From JAJFKX01 sp965230265 (GTDB lineage Bacteria; Pseudomonadota; Gammaproteobacteria; Xanthomonadales; Wenzhouxiangellaceae), in assembly GCA_965230265.1 (NCBI GenBank), contig OZ245999.1, positions 1,240,001 to 1,304,000 of the forward strand: a DNA stretch of 64,000 nt. Direction: 5' to 3'. This document shows positions 33,541 to 41,243 of this stretch, piece by piece. Position numbers and translations under genes: made by a program. A model generated the notes under the pieces. The model was not told the origin of the DNA. It worked only from the letters and a program-made list of their open reading frames with translations, and ran no database searches. The first letter of the stretch is position 1. Each line of letters begins with the position of its first letter.

Positions 33541-34665
33541 ATGGTTAGCAATGACAACCTGTCAGATGCTTCAGCGGTCAGGCGTGGAATGGATGCCAAA
33601 GACGACCCTGCCGGTACAGTTGTTGATGCAGTTGAAAGTATTATTGAACATGGCCAAAGCGATGACGCCAGTTGTTCCAGCACTCGTCCGCCTGCCGGGT
33701 TAATTTCCAATCCTTTGAGCTTTTATAATCGCCGTCGCCCAGAGCCGGTGATGCGCAATATTCTGAAAGACTATCCGGAAGTACACAAATACCCGGCTCA
33801 AAACCGGAAAGAAATCAGCCAGGCTGTCGCTGCACTGCACGAAATTGATGCCCGGTTAATTATTGCCAATGGCGGTGATGGCACAGTACAGGGAGTGATT
33901 ACTGAAGTCTGGCGCCAGTGGCAAGGTGAAAAGATGCCATTGTTGGCGGTCATGCCTGGTGGGCGAACTAACGTGATCTCCAAAGATTTGAATAACAAAT
34001 TACGACCGCGCGATATTTTGAAAGGGATATTGGCCAATTATTGTGCCGGGGACAAAGACAAACGCAAGCAACGATCATTACTGCGTATTAATATTGACCA
34101 TGCCCAGGCAGATTGTGAAACCAGCGAACTGGGTTTTTTAATTAGTGCGGCGGGTTTGGCAGGTGGTATTGAAGAGTGTTGGTCTTTCCGTAGCCGTAAT
34201 CGCAAACTGGGTATGTATGGTGGCGTGGGTACGGCGGCTTGGATTGTTGGCCGGTTACTGGGAACACCTGCCGGCACACACATCCTGCGACCGCGGCTTG
34301 CCAGAGTTACTGTTGACGGTGAAGTCATCAGCGGTGATCACCAGCAAATCGTCATGGTCACCACCAATCACAGCCTGCCGGTGCTGATTAATCCGTTTTG
34401 GCAAAAAGATGGTGATAACCAGAGAGAGCTGAAGATTACCGTGGTTAGCAATGAAACCCGGGGGTTGTGGTGGCGCAGTCTGCCACTGGCGTTTGGCTGG
34501 CAGCGATTCCTGCCGGAAGATGCCGGTTTCTACAGCCGGACAGCCAGTCATATTCAGTTACACCTGGAAAAGAGCTTTCATCTGGATGGCGAAAGCTGGA
34601 AACTGGACTACCCTCAACAGGTGGATGTGCGGCCAGGTCCAAGGCTGGAATTCATCACTGCGTAA
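33541..34665 (+). CDS. Lipid kinase of the diacylglycerol/sphingosine kinase family (ceramide kinase candidate)
   Basis: A 374-residue lipid kinase with a DAGK catalytic domain: the nucleotide-binding loop ANGGDGTVQG (GGDGT at 111-115) and MPGGRTNVISKDL. An N-terminal extension of ~50 residues rich in Asp and Ser is not conserved; an in-frame ATG at 33589 is an alternative start. The C-terminal lobe carries DGE motifs (TVDGEVISGDH, HLDGESWKLDY). Caulobacter has a ceramide kinase of this broad fold in its sphingolipid region, so ceramide or a long-chain base is the likely substrate here. Diacylglycerol cannot be excluded. It is the last gene before the tRNA pair. Confidence 0.82.
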   Translation: MVSNDNLSDASAVRRGMDAKDDPAGTVVDAVESIIEHGQSDDASCSSTRPPAGLISNPLSFYNRRRPEPVMRNILKDYPEVHKYPAQNRKEISQAVAALHEIDARLIIANGGDGTVQGVITEVWRQWQGEKMPLLAVMPGGRTNVISKDLNNKLRPRDILKGILANYCAGDKDKRKQRSLLRINIDHAQADCETSELGFLISAAGLAGGIEECWSFRSRNRKLGMYGGVGTAAWIVGRLLGTPAGTHILRPRLARVTVDGEVISGDHQQIVMVTTNHSLPVLINPFWQKDGDNQRELKITVVSNETRGLWWRSLPLAFGWQRFLPEDAGFYSRTASHIQLHLEKSFHLDGESWKLDYPQQVDVRPGPRLEFITA

Positions 34666-34692
34666 GTTTTTTTAGGGGTTTCTGATAAATTT

Positions 34693-34744
34693 ACCTTGCC
34701 AAGAGCGAGCAGAGTGCTTAGCATTGCCACTCTTGGATATTCCA
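34693..34744 (+). other. Possible degenerate tRNA-Gly 3' remnant before tRNA-Cys
   Basis: ACCTTGCCAAG at 34693-34703 is identical to the anticodon arm of the tRNA-Gly at 20348-20358, and a CCA lies 41 bp further on, against 37 bp in the intact gene. The sequence between does not form the normal T arm; instead it contains CCAAGAG…CTCTTGG. It may be a decayed copy of tRNA-Gly or a chance match. Confidence 0.25.
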
Positions 34745-34745
34745 A

Positions 34746-34819
34746 GGCTAGGTGGCAGAGTGGTTATGCACCGGCCTGCAAAGCCGTGTACCTCGGTTCG
34801 ATTCCGGGCCTAGCCTCCA
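34746..34819 (+). tRNA. tRNA-Cys (anticodon GCA)
   Basis: A 74-nt cloverleaf with acceptor GGCTAGG/CCTAGCC, anticodon loop CTGCAAA containing GCA, T arm with GTTCGATTCC, and encoded CCA. It is followed 57 bp later by tRNA-Leu. No convincing promoter was seen just upstream. Confidence 0.96.
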
Positions 34820-34876
34820 AATCCAATACCTGTAGGATGATTCAATGGATCCACAGGTCCGCTAATAACCCCGCAA

Positions 34877-34963
34877 GCCCGGGTGGCGAAATTGGTAGAC
34901 GCAAGGGACTTAAAATCCCTCGGTGGCAACACCGTGCCGGTTCGAGTCCGGCCCTGGGCACCA
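34877..34963 (+). tRNA. tRNA-Leu (anticodon TAA)
   Basis: An 87-nt class II tRNA with a long variable arm (CGGTGGCAACACCG), acceptor GCCCGGG, anticodon loop CTTAAAA with TAA, T arm GTTCGAGTCC and encoded CCA. It is probably processed from one transcript with tRNA-Cys, as in the E. coli glyW–cysT–leuZ operon, whose Gly member is displaced here. Confidence 0.96.
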
Positions 34964-34980
34964 TTTATATGGTATGAAAC

Positions 34981-35451
34981 ATGACAGTGCAACGTCCGCC
35001 ATTTCCTCCTTTCACCCAGCAAAGTGCCGCTGAAAAAGTGCGCCTGGCTGAAGACGGGTGGAACAGCAGAAGCCCTGAGAAAATTGCTTTGGCATATTCG
35101 CCAGACAGCAAATGGCGCAATCGTGATCAGTTCATCACTGGCCACAGAGAAATTATTCAATTCCTGACAAACAAATGGGATAAAGAGCTGGAATATCGTC
35201 TTATCAAAGAACTGTTTGCTTTCACGGAGAACCGTATCGCCGTTCGTTATGCTTATGAGTACCATAACCACCAAGGGCAGTGGTTCCGTGCTTATGGTAA
35301 TGAAAACTGGGTCTTTGACGATAATGGTTTGATGAAAGCACGTTATGCCAGTATTAATGATTTGGCAATTGCAGAAAATGAGCGCAAATTTCATTGGCAG
35401 CAAGGCCGCCGGCCTGACGGTCACCCTGGGTTGAGTGAGCTAGGTCTCTAA
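34981..35451 (+). CDS. NTF2-like protein, DUF1348 family
   Basis: A 156-residue cytoplasmic protein with an NTF2-like fold of the DUF1348 type: EDGWNSRSPEKIALAYSPDS, WRNRDQFITGHREIIQFL, WDKELEYRLIKELFAF and FDDNGLMKARYASINDLAI are family segments. No function is established for the family. It starts 17 bp after tRNA-Leu and could be read from the tRNA transcript, although that is unproven. Confidence 0.87.
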   Translation: MTVQRPPFPPFTQQSAAEKVRLAEDGWNSRSPEKIALAYSPDSKWRNRDQFITGHREIIQFLTNKWDKELEYRLIKELFAFTENRIAVRYAYEYHNHQGQWFRAYGNENWVFDDNGLMKARYASINDLAIAENERKFHWQQGRRPDGHPGLSELGL

Positions 35452-35640
35452 TTTGGAGAATGAAGTTAAGACCTATACTGGCAGTTGTACGAGTATAAAA
35501 ATAAAGGTGACCGGCTGTTTTTTTATGTGAAATTAAGAACTTTATTGCTGTTTCGCAGCGACATTACGGAAGTACCTAAGTAGCAGAGTCTATGCTAGGC
35601 TTTCGCCGTAAAATTCACTAAATAGTCGAGCTATACAATA

Positions 35641-36912
35641 ATGACCATCCAAATCGATCTCACCTCCGAAATCGGCAAAATCAACGCAGTCATGGTGCAT
35701 CGGCCAGGGCAGGAAATTGAGAATATGACACCGGCCACAGCCACTGAGGTGTTGTATGACGACATTATCAGCCTGCCGCTGGCACGCGCGGAGCACGCGC
35801 AATTGACGGGTGTGTTGAATAAGCTGGCTCATGTGGTTGAGTTGACCGACTTGCTTAGCGACGTATTGGACAATCACGATGTGCGTGAGCGCTTGCTGCG
35901 CGAAGTCGTGCGTTTGTATGATGTGCCGGAAGTGCTTGACGATCTGATGGGTATGTCATCTGCTGCATTGGCCGGGCAGTTGTTGGAAGGCACGCCGATG
36001 CGAAAGGATACGCTGGAGAAATATCTCAGTCCTTTGCATCACACGCTGCCGCCACTACCCAATACCTTCTTCACGCGTGATGCCACCATGTGCCTGCACG
36101 ATCGTGTGATTATTGGCTCGATGGCTTTTAGGGTACGCCTGGTGGAGAGCTTATTACTTAAGGCGATCTTTAAATATCATCCGGATATTCAGTCTCAGGG
36201 ATTTTATTTTGACGGGACAGAAAGCAGCCCTGCTGACCAGGATGCAACAGAAAGCCCAATTACCATTGAAGGTGGTGATTTGCTGGTGGCACGGGATGAT
36301 TTGGTGCTCATTGGATACAGTGAACGTACCACTGCGTCAGCTATTGATAGATTGATTCAAGCCATTGCGGCACATGGTAAGGCCAAAGACTTTATCGTAC
36401 TGGAAATTCCCAAGCAGCGTGCCAGCATCCATCTGGATATGATTTTCACCATGCTTGATCAGGACAAGTGCATGGTGTTTCCACCATTGATCACCAGCAG
36501 TCGTCGCAGTCGTGCTTTTCATATTTCCTACAGTGGCAATCGCCGTTCCAAAATTCGCGAGTATCAGGGCATGTTGCCAGCCTTAAAAAGTCAAGGGCTG
36601 GATTTGGAACCGATTGATTGCGGTGGTGCTAACCCTTTCCACCAAGAACGTGAACAATGGAACAGCGGTGCCAACTTTTTTGCACTGGCACCAGGTCATA
36701 TCATTGGGTACGGGCACAATATTCACACTGTGGAATCTCTAAGCAAGGCGGGTTTTAGCGTAATTGAAGCCACAGATATTATCAGTGACAAGCAACAGCT
36801 TGAAGCAGGAAAGCCATCGGTCGTGGTGATGGAAGGGGCTGAACTAAGCCGTGGTGGTGGCGGTTGTCGATGTATGACGATGCCTTTAAATCGTGACGTG
36901 ATTCAATGGTAG
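35641..36912 (+). CDS. arcA: Arginine deiminase
   Basis: A 423-residue guanidino-group hydrolase that converts arginine to citrulline and ammonia. Catalytic parts are visible: FTRDAT, the EGGD motif, HLDMIFTML with the catalytic His, and the nucleophile Cys in GGGGCRCMTMPLNRD near the C terminus. The N-terminal HRPGQEIENMTP is typical of the family. No arcB, arcC or arcD is nearby, so fermentative ATP production through the ADI pathway is not shown; the enzyme may act in nitrogen supply or acid protection. The gene is a single unit in this window. A 189-bp leader region precedes it. Confidence 0.92.
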   Translation: MTIQIDLTSEIGKINAVMVHRPGQEIENMTPATATEVLYDDIISLPLARAEHAQLTGVLNKLAHVVELTDLLSDVLDNHDVRERLLREVVRLYDVPEVLDDLMGMSSAALAGQLLEGTPMRKDTLEKYLSPLHHTLPPLPNTFFTRDATMCLHDRVIIGSMAFRVRLVESLLLKAIFKYHPDIQSQGFYFDGTESSPADQDATESPITIEGGDLLVARDDLVLIGYSERTTASAIDRLIQAIAAHGKAKDFIVLEIPKQRASIHLDMIFTMLDQDKCMVFPPLITSSRRSRAFHISYSGNRRSKIREYQGMLPALKSQGLDLEPIDCGGANPFHQEREQWNSGANFFALAPGHIIGYGHNIHTVESLSKAGFSVIEATDIISDKQQLEAGKPSVVVMEGAELSRGGGGCRCMTMPLNRDVIQW

Positions 36913-36991
36913 TTCTCTAAACAATCCATTCTGCCTGAACGGTATAAGTACTTTTGCTTAGATTTAGGGCTGAGTAGGGCAGGGCACTGTA

Positions 36992-37438
36992 TCAGGGGGC
37001 AGCTATTCGTTGTATCAGTTTTAACAGAGTGGCATGGTCACGCTCATTCAGTGCGCTTATCTGCTCAGCAACCGATTTTATTCGCCGTTTGCGCGCGGTT
37101 TGCATCAACTGTCTGCCTTTGCGAGTAGCGGTTACTGTGACCACTCGCGCATCTTGTTTCGAGCGTGTACGGGCGACCAGCTTTGCTTTTTCCAAAGCGG
37201 TTATGATTCGTGAAACCGCGGCGGCCGAGACTGATTCTATTGTCGCGAGTTGAGATATTGTCTGATCGCCGACAAAAACCAGCACCGATAATATGGATAA
37301 GCGCTCCGGATTGATGTCGCTGTGCTGGTCGACTGTACTGGCCTGACGCAGCAGACGAATGGCGAATGAATGCAGGGCATTGGCACACAGGTTTTGTGAT
37401 GTATCCGCTAGGCCAGGGGGTAGTGGTGGTATTGACAA
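36992..37438 (-). CDS. MarR-family transcriptional regulator
   Basis: A 148-residue winged-helix regulator with the MarR core: ILSVLVFVGDQTISQLATIE, SAAAVSRIITALEKAKLVAR recognition helix and wing TRSKQDARVVTVTATRKGRQ. Translation begins at TTG 37438; there is no earlier in-frame ATG, and AAGG lies about 10 bp before. The start codon is 3 bp from a perfect 19-bp palindrome, so it most likely represses itself. The divergent VOC gene shares the same 57-bp promoter region and is the probable target. The inducer is unknown. Confidence 0.88.
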   Translation of the reverse strand: MSIPPLPPGLADTSQNLCANALHSFAIRLLRQASTVDQHSDINPERLSILSVLVFVGDQTISQLATIESVSAAAVSRIITALEKAKLVARTRSKQDARVVTVTATRKGRQLMQTARKRRIKSVAEQISALNERDHATLLKLIQRIAAP

Positions 37439-37440
37439 AG

Positions 37441-37459
37441 TATTTAACCTTGTTAAATA
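37441..37459. promoter_or_regulatory. MarR-type operator TATTTAAC-CTT-GTTAAATA
   Basis: A perfect palindrome with 8-bp arms and a 3-bp centre in the 57-bp gap between the marR-like gene and the divergent VOC gene. Its form fits a MarR dimer site. On the minus strand the centre contains the AAGG ribosome site of the regulator, so binding would shut off its own expression and probably that of the VOC gene. Confidence 0.7.
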
Positions 37460-37495
37460 ATAAGGGTGTTAAGTATTATACCTGGATCATCTAAA

Positions 37496-37888
37496 ATGCC
37501 AAATTCAGACGCCGTCAATGCCAGTCACATTCAATCCATTGGCCAGATACACATTTCCATATCAGATTATGACCGCGCCCTGAGTTTTTACCGGGATATT
37601 CTCGGCTTGGAGCTGTTGTTTGAAGTACCCGAACAGTCGATGGCATTTTTTGATTGCAATGGTATTCGTTTGTATATCGGCATACCGTCCAGCCCTGATT
37701 ACCATTGCAATTCATTTTTGTATTACAACGTTGCTGATATTCAATCTGCTTATATTGATTTGCAAGCCAAGGGCGTAGCGTTTTTACATCCGCCTCATGC
37801 GGTGCACAAAACTGAAGAAGGTGAGTTATGGATGGCTGGGTTTCGGGACTCTGAAGGCAATTATGCACAATTGATGTGTGTGGTTTAA
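37496..37888 (+). CDS. VOC-family protein (glyoxalase-like)
   Basis: A 130-residue vicinal-oxygen-chelate protein: QSIGQIHISISDYDRALSFY opens the first beta-alpha-beta unit and FLYYNVADIQSAYIDLQAKG the second, ending FRDSEGNYAQLMCVV. The glyoxalase-type metal positions appear partly kept (His in QIHISIS, Glu in DSEGN region). ATG 37496 is chosen over an in-frame GTG at 37466, which would start inside the operator region. It is divergent from a MarR-type regulator, a common control arrangement. The substrate is unknown. Confidence 0.86.
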   Translation: MPNSDAVNASHIQSIGQIHISISDYDRALSFYRDILGLELLFEVPEQSMAFFDCNGIRLYIGIPSSPDYHCNSFLYYNVADIQSAYIDLQAKGVAFLHPPHAVHKTEEGELWMAGFRDSEGNYAQLMCVV

Positions 37889-37921
37889 ACCACCACATGG
37901 GTGGGTGCTTAAGCCGCTTGG

Positions 37922-38920
37922 TCAATTTGACAGTGGTATCGCATATAAAGGGGTAGGCAATTGTTCGCTGGTTAGCCAGAATAAATTCTGTTCTTGATCA
38001 AAGCTTAATGCTTCTGCCTGCGGCAGCCGGGGCATGGCAATAATCTGAGGATTTTGTGCAAATACCTGCCCCCAGCTTTGATTCAGTGATCTGTTATACA
38101 GATAAACCTGTTTATAAGTGAGCAATAGCGCTTGTTGTCCGTTTTGACCTAAATCACGAATGCTAAGCGCTGTGGTTTGCGCCACAGAAGAGGCGTATTG
38201 TCCAAAAACCAATTCATCAGAAAGTGTCGGTTGCTGCAATTTGCTGACTTCACCAAGAAATTCGGCAGTCAAGACGTTGTCTGGGGTGCTGGTGACCAAT
38301 GGCAGACGATAAACTCGCGGTAGCGGGTCACGTTTGCTGATAATGATAATTTGCTGGTTGGCAACATCGACATCCACTGACTCAGAGTCGCGTGGGCCTT
38401 GCGGATAAACATAGGCAATATCGGCTTTGGGTTGAATACTGCCATCGTAGCGTCCCTGGTTGTCTGCAACAGGTTCAGGAACCAGCCACAAATGTACCAG
38501 TTGTCGCACAGCTTGGTTATCACCCACATCAGCAATCAATAGCCAGGATCGGCCATCGAGTGTAAAAGACGATAGATCTTCCCAGTCAACATTGACCACA
38601 CCCTCAAGTGTGACCTTCCCCAGGTCGGTGCCATCGTGTTTATTGATGGCGTACAACACGCTGGCATTGCCGCTATCGTTGATTCCCCACAGTACCGAAG
38701 GGTTGGAGGGAGAACCCGCCAATCCGCTAAGTTCATTCAAATCCGTTTGCGCCAAGGTGACAGGCTCGGCTATGTTGGGGCTGATAGTTTGCCTGGTTTG
38801 GGTGGACTGGCATTGCACCAAACCGCCTGCGATTATGGCAAATATTAATCCATAAATGGCCAATAAACGCACAGATCGGCCAGAGAATGATGCATTGACT
38901 GTTGGTTTGTTATTCATCAT
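37922..38920 (-). CDS. Predicted secreted or lipid-anchored beta-propeller protein
   Basis: A 332-residue protein with an N-terminal hydrophobic segment (about residues 17-36) ending in GGLVQC, which is only a poor lipobox because of the Gln before Cys. The rest has the repeated strand pattern of a phytase/SdiA-type beta-propeller: NELSGLAGSPSNPSVLWGIND, NVDWEDLSSFTLDGRSWLLI, ADIAYVYPQGPRDSESVDVD and PQAEALSFDQEQNLFWLT. The sequence ESVDVD and DWEDL repeats recall esterase-like phytase domains. No catalytic activity is claimed. It converges with the VOC gene and is divergent from the rhodanese gene. Confidence 0.72.
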   Translation of the reverse strand: MMNNKPTVNASFSGRSVRLLAIYGLIFAIIAGGLVQCQSTQTRQTISPNIAEPVTLAQTDLNELSGLAGSPSNPSVLWGINDSGNASVLYAINKHDGTDLGKVTLEGVVNVDWEDLSSFTLDGRSWLLIADVGDNQAVRQLVHLWLVPEPVADNQGRYDGSIQPKADIAYVYPQGPRDSESVDVDVANQQIIIISKRDPLPRVYRLPLVTSTPDNVLTAEFLGEVSKLQQPTLSDELVFGQYASSVAQTTALSIRDLGQNGQQALLLTYKQVYLYNRSLNQSWGQVFAQNPQIIAMPRLPQAEALSFDQEQNLFWLTSEQLPTPLYAIPLSN

Positions 38921-38964
38921 GGATAATAATACGCATTGTTTGACTATTTAGAAGTGATTCCCGC

Positions 38965-39384
38965 ATGGAAAAGTTCCTGGCCTTTGCCAGCAATCACCCG
39001 ATTCTGGTCGGCAGTTTTTTTACTGTCTTGTTGGCGTTTATTGCCACTGAGTTTATGCGCAGTACGCGCAAGTTCAAGATAATCAACAGCGCTGATGCGA
39101 TTCGCTTGATCAATCGTGAAGATGCCGCGATTGTTGATTTATCTGCCAGCAATGATTATGCCAGCAAACACATTGTTGGTGCGATTAATATGCCGCCGTC
39201 TCAGCTGCAAGCCAGCAATAAAAAACTGATGAAACTCAAGGGGCGACCAGTGCTGGTTTATTGTAAAACCGGTCAGGCTTCACATCAGAATGCTGGCAAA
39301 CTCATCCAGTTGGGTTTGGAGCCGGTGTATGTGTTACGTGGTGGGTTAGTGCAATGGCAGCAGGACCAACAGCCAGTGGTTTGA
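38965..39384 (+). CDS. Membrane-anchored rhodanese-like sulfurtransferase (YibN-like)
   Basis: A 139-residue protein with an N-terminal membrane helix (about residues 10-29) and a cytoplasmic rhodanese domain. The active-site loop is VYCKTGQAS, with the catalytic Cys at about 97. It begins the conserved order rhodanese–secB–gpsA seen in many Gammaproteobacteria (yibN–grxC–secB–gpsA in E. coli); the grxC gene usually found between is absent here. The physiological acceptor of the sulfur is not known. Confidence 0.88.
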   Translation: MEKFLAFASNHPILVGSFFTVLLAFIATEFMRSTRKFKIINSADAIRLINREDAAIVDLSASNDYASKHIVGAINMPPSQLQASNKKLMKLKGRPVLVYCKTGQASHQNAGKLIQLGLEPVYVLRGGLVQWQQDQQPVV

Positions 39385-39554
39385 CCTTCGGGTATTAAAA
39401 TCAGTGCAAAGCTCGGCTGAGGCCGATTGGATTCGAAATGGTTCATAAAATTGGCTGAATTGTTGCTTCTGATTCGAGTCAGCACTTGATCGGATGGTGT
39501 ACCGACCACACCTCTGAACACTGGTACTTAAATCATATAACTTTGGAATCCCCC

Positions 39555-40076
39555 ATGACTGATGAACAGATAATCGACCCACAGGCGGCTGCGGCCAGTG
39601 CCAGTGATGCAGCTGCGAATGCACAATTCAGTATGCAGCGTATTTATACCAAGGACATCTCTTTCGAAGCGCCCAATACGCCTCAGGTGTTTCAAGAGAA
39701 GGGGCAGTTGGAAATGAACATGAATCTGGCGCAGCGCGTTGATTCAATGGGCGAAGGTCTGCATGAAGTTGTTCTGACAGTGACCGTTACCGGTTCAATT
39801 AATGAAAAGACGGCCTATCTGTGTGAAGTTCAGCAGGCAGGTATTTTCCAGATCACTGGTATGACCGAGCAACAGGAAGCCGGTGTCATCAACGTGTTAT
39901 GCCCTAACACCTTGTATCCTTATGCCCGTGCCAGTATCACCCAGCTGGTGGCCAATGCCGGGTTCCCGCCGGTGGTGCTGCAACCGATCAGTTTTGAGCA
40001 AATCTATGCACAACGCTTGCAGGAAGCTCAGCAGCAGGCCAATGCCGATAATGCTGCAGAAACGGCTGCAGAATAA
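39555..40076 (+). CDS. secB: Protein-export chaperone SecB
   Basis: SecB is the tetrameric cytoplasmic chaperone that keeps preproteins unfolded and hands them to SecA. Family segments are FSMQRIYTKDISFEAPNTPQVF, CEVQQAGIFQITGM and the hydrophobic ending PNTLYPYARASITQLVANAG. ATG 39555 is the natural start of 173 residues; an in-frame ATG at 39486 would add a poor 23-residue stretch. The C terminus is Ala/Gln-rich and acidic (ADNAAETAAE). It lies between the rhodanese gene and gpsA. Confidence 0.95.
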   Translation: MTDEQIIDPQAAAASASDAAANAQFSMQRIYTKDISFEAPNTPQVFQEKGQLEMNMNLAQRVDSMGEGLHEVVLTVTVTGSINEKTAYLCEVQQAGIFQITGMTEQQEAGVINVLCPNTLYPYARASITQLVANAGFPPVVLQPISFEQIYAQRLQEAQQQANADNAAETAAE

Positions 40077-40164
40077 GCTCTGAGAGACAACCTCATCTAT
40101 CCTTTTAAGCAATTGGCACTGCCAGTTGCTTGCCATTGACTGCATTTTAATGAATGCTGGACCT

Positions 40165-41184
40165 ATGTCTGATCAAATCAATATAGATGCTGCTGATATC
40201 GCCGTGTTGGGGGCCGGTTCCTGGGGCACTGCTTTGGCGATGCAATTGGCTCGGGTTGGAAAGCGAACCGTATTGTGGGCACGCGATGCTGAATTGCTGG
40301 CTCAAATTCAGAATACTCGTGAAAATCCACGTTATCTTGCGGGCATTCCAATCCCCGAAAACCTGCAAACTGAACCAGACCTACAAACTGCAGTGACCGG
40401 CAGTAAAGAAATTCTGCTGGTTTGTCCCAGTCATGCTTTTTCTGATCTGTTGCGAACGATTAAACCGTGGTTATCTGACAGCACTGGGGTAAGCTGGGCC
40501 TGCAAAGGGTTCGAGCCTGGTACCGGGCGTTTGTTACATACCAGTGCCGTTGAGGTACTGGGTAAGCAGCGTCCGCTGGCCGTGGTGACAGGGCCGTCTT
40601 TTGCTCGTGAAGTGGCGCTGGATAAGCCAACGGCTGTTACTGTGGCTGCTTCCAGTGAGGATTACGGGCGACACATTGCCAGCCTGTTACATGGCGGCAG
40701 CCTGCGTGCCTACTACAGTGATGACATGATTGGCGCGGAGCTCGGTGGTGCCAGCAAGAATGTGATGGCGGTGGCGACCGGGATTTGCGATGGCATGGAA
40801 CTGGGTTCTAATGCCCGTGCCGGGCTGATTACCCGTGGTTTATCAGAGATGATGCGTTTGGGCGCTGCGATGGGCGCAGAACCGGAGACCCTGATGGGTT
40901 TGTCTGGAATGGGTGATTTGGTTTTGACCTGCACGGGTGAATTATCACGGAATCGACGTTTGGGTTTGGCATTGGGTCGTGGGCTTGGTGTGGAAGAAGC
41001 CATTGAGCAAATTGGCCAAGTGGTAGAAGGTTATAAGGCTGCAGCCGAGGTGCGACGTTTAAGTGAAAAATTTGAACTGGATTTACCCATATGTGAGCAG
41101 GTACACGGTATTTTGTATCAGGGCTGGAGTCCGCACAAAGGTGTCAAGGTTTTACTCAGTCGGGAACTGAAAAAAGAACATTAG
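40165..41184 (+). CDS. gpsA: NAD(P)-dependent glycerol-3-phosphate dehydrogenase
   Basis: GpsA reduces dihydroxyacetone phosphate to sn-glycerol 3-phosphate, the backbone for phospholipids. The Rossmann motif is VLGAGSWGTALAMQLAR; later motifs are GPSFAREVAL, the catalytic Lys in GGASKNVMAVATGI and LSGMGDLVLTCTG. The start is uncertain: ATG 40165 (MSDQIN…, 339 residues) or ATG 40150 are the candidates, and both give family-like proteins. It follows secB and converges with trmL, the normal context. Confidence 0.94.
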   Translation: MSDQINIDAADIAVLGAGSWGTALAMQLARVGKRTVLWARDAELLAQIQNTRENPRYLAGIPIPENLQTEPDLQTAVTGSKEILLVCPSHAFSDLLRTIKPWLSDSTGVSWACKGFEPGTGRLLHTSAVEVLGKQRPLAVVTGPSFAREVALDKPTAVTVAASSEDYGRHIASLLHGGSLRAYYSDDMIGAELGGASKNVMAVATGICDGMELGSNARAGLITRGLSEMMRLGAAMGAEPETLMGLSGMGDLVLTCTGELSRNRRLGLALGRGLGVEEAIEQIGQVVEGYKAAAEVRRLSEKFELDLPICEQVHGILYQGWSPHKGVKVLLSRELKKEH

Positions 41185-41243
41185 CGATTGGTTCAAAGTT
41201 TGGCGTTGCTTATCTTTGCAGCGTTGTCGTTTCCAGCACTTGC

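Noticed and set aside
20396..34745. Mobile element carrying the sphingolipid locus
   Set aside because: No integrase, transposase or convincing direct repeats were seen; only the split tRNA cluster hints at insertion.
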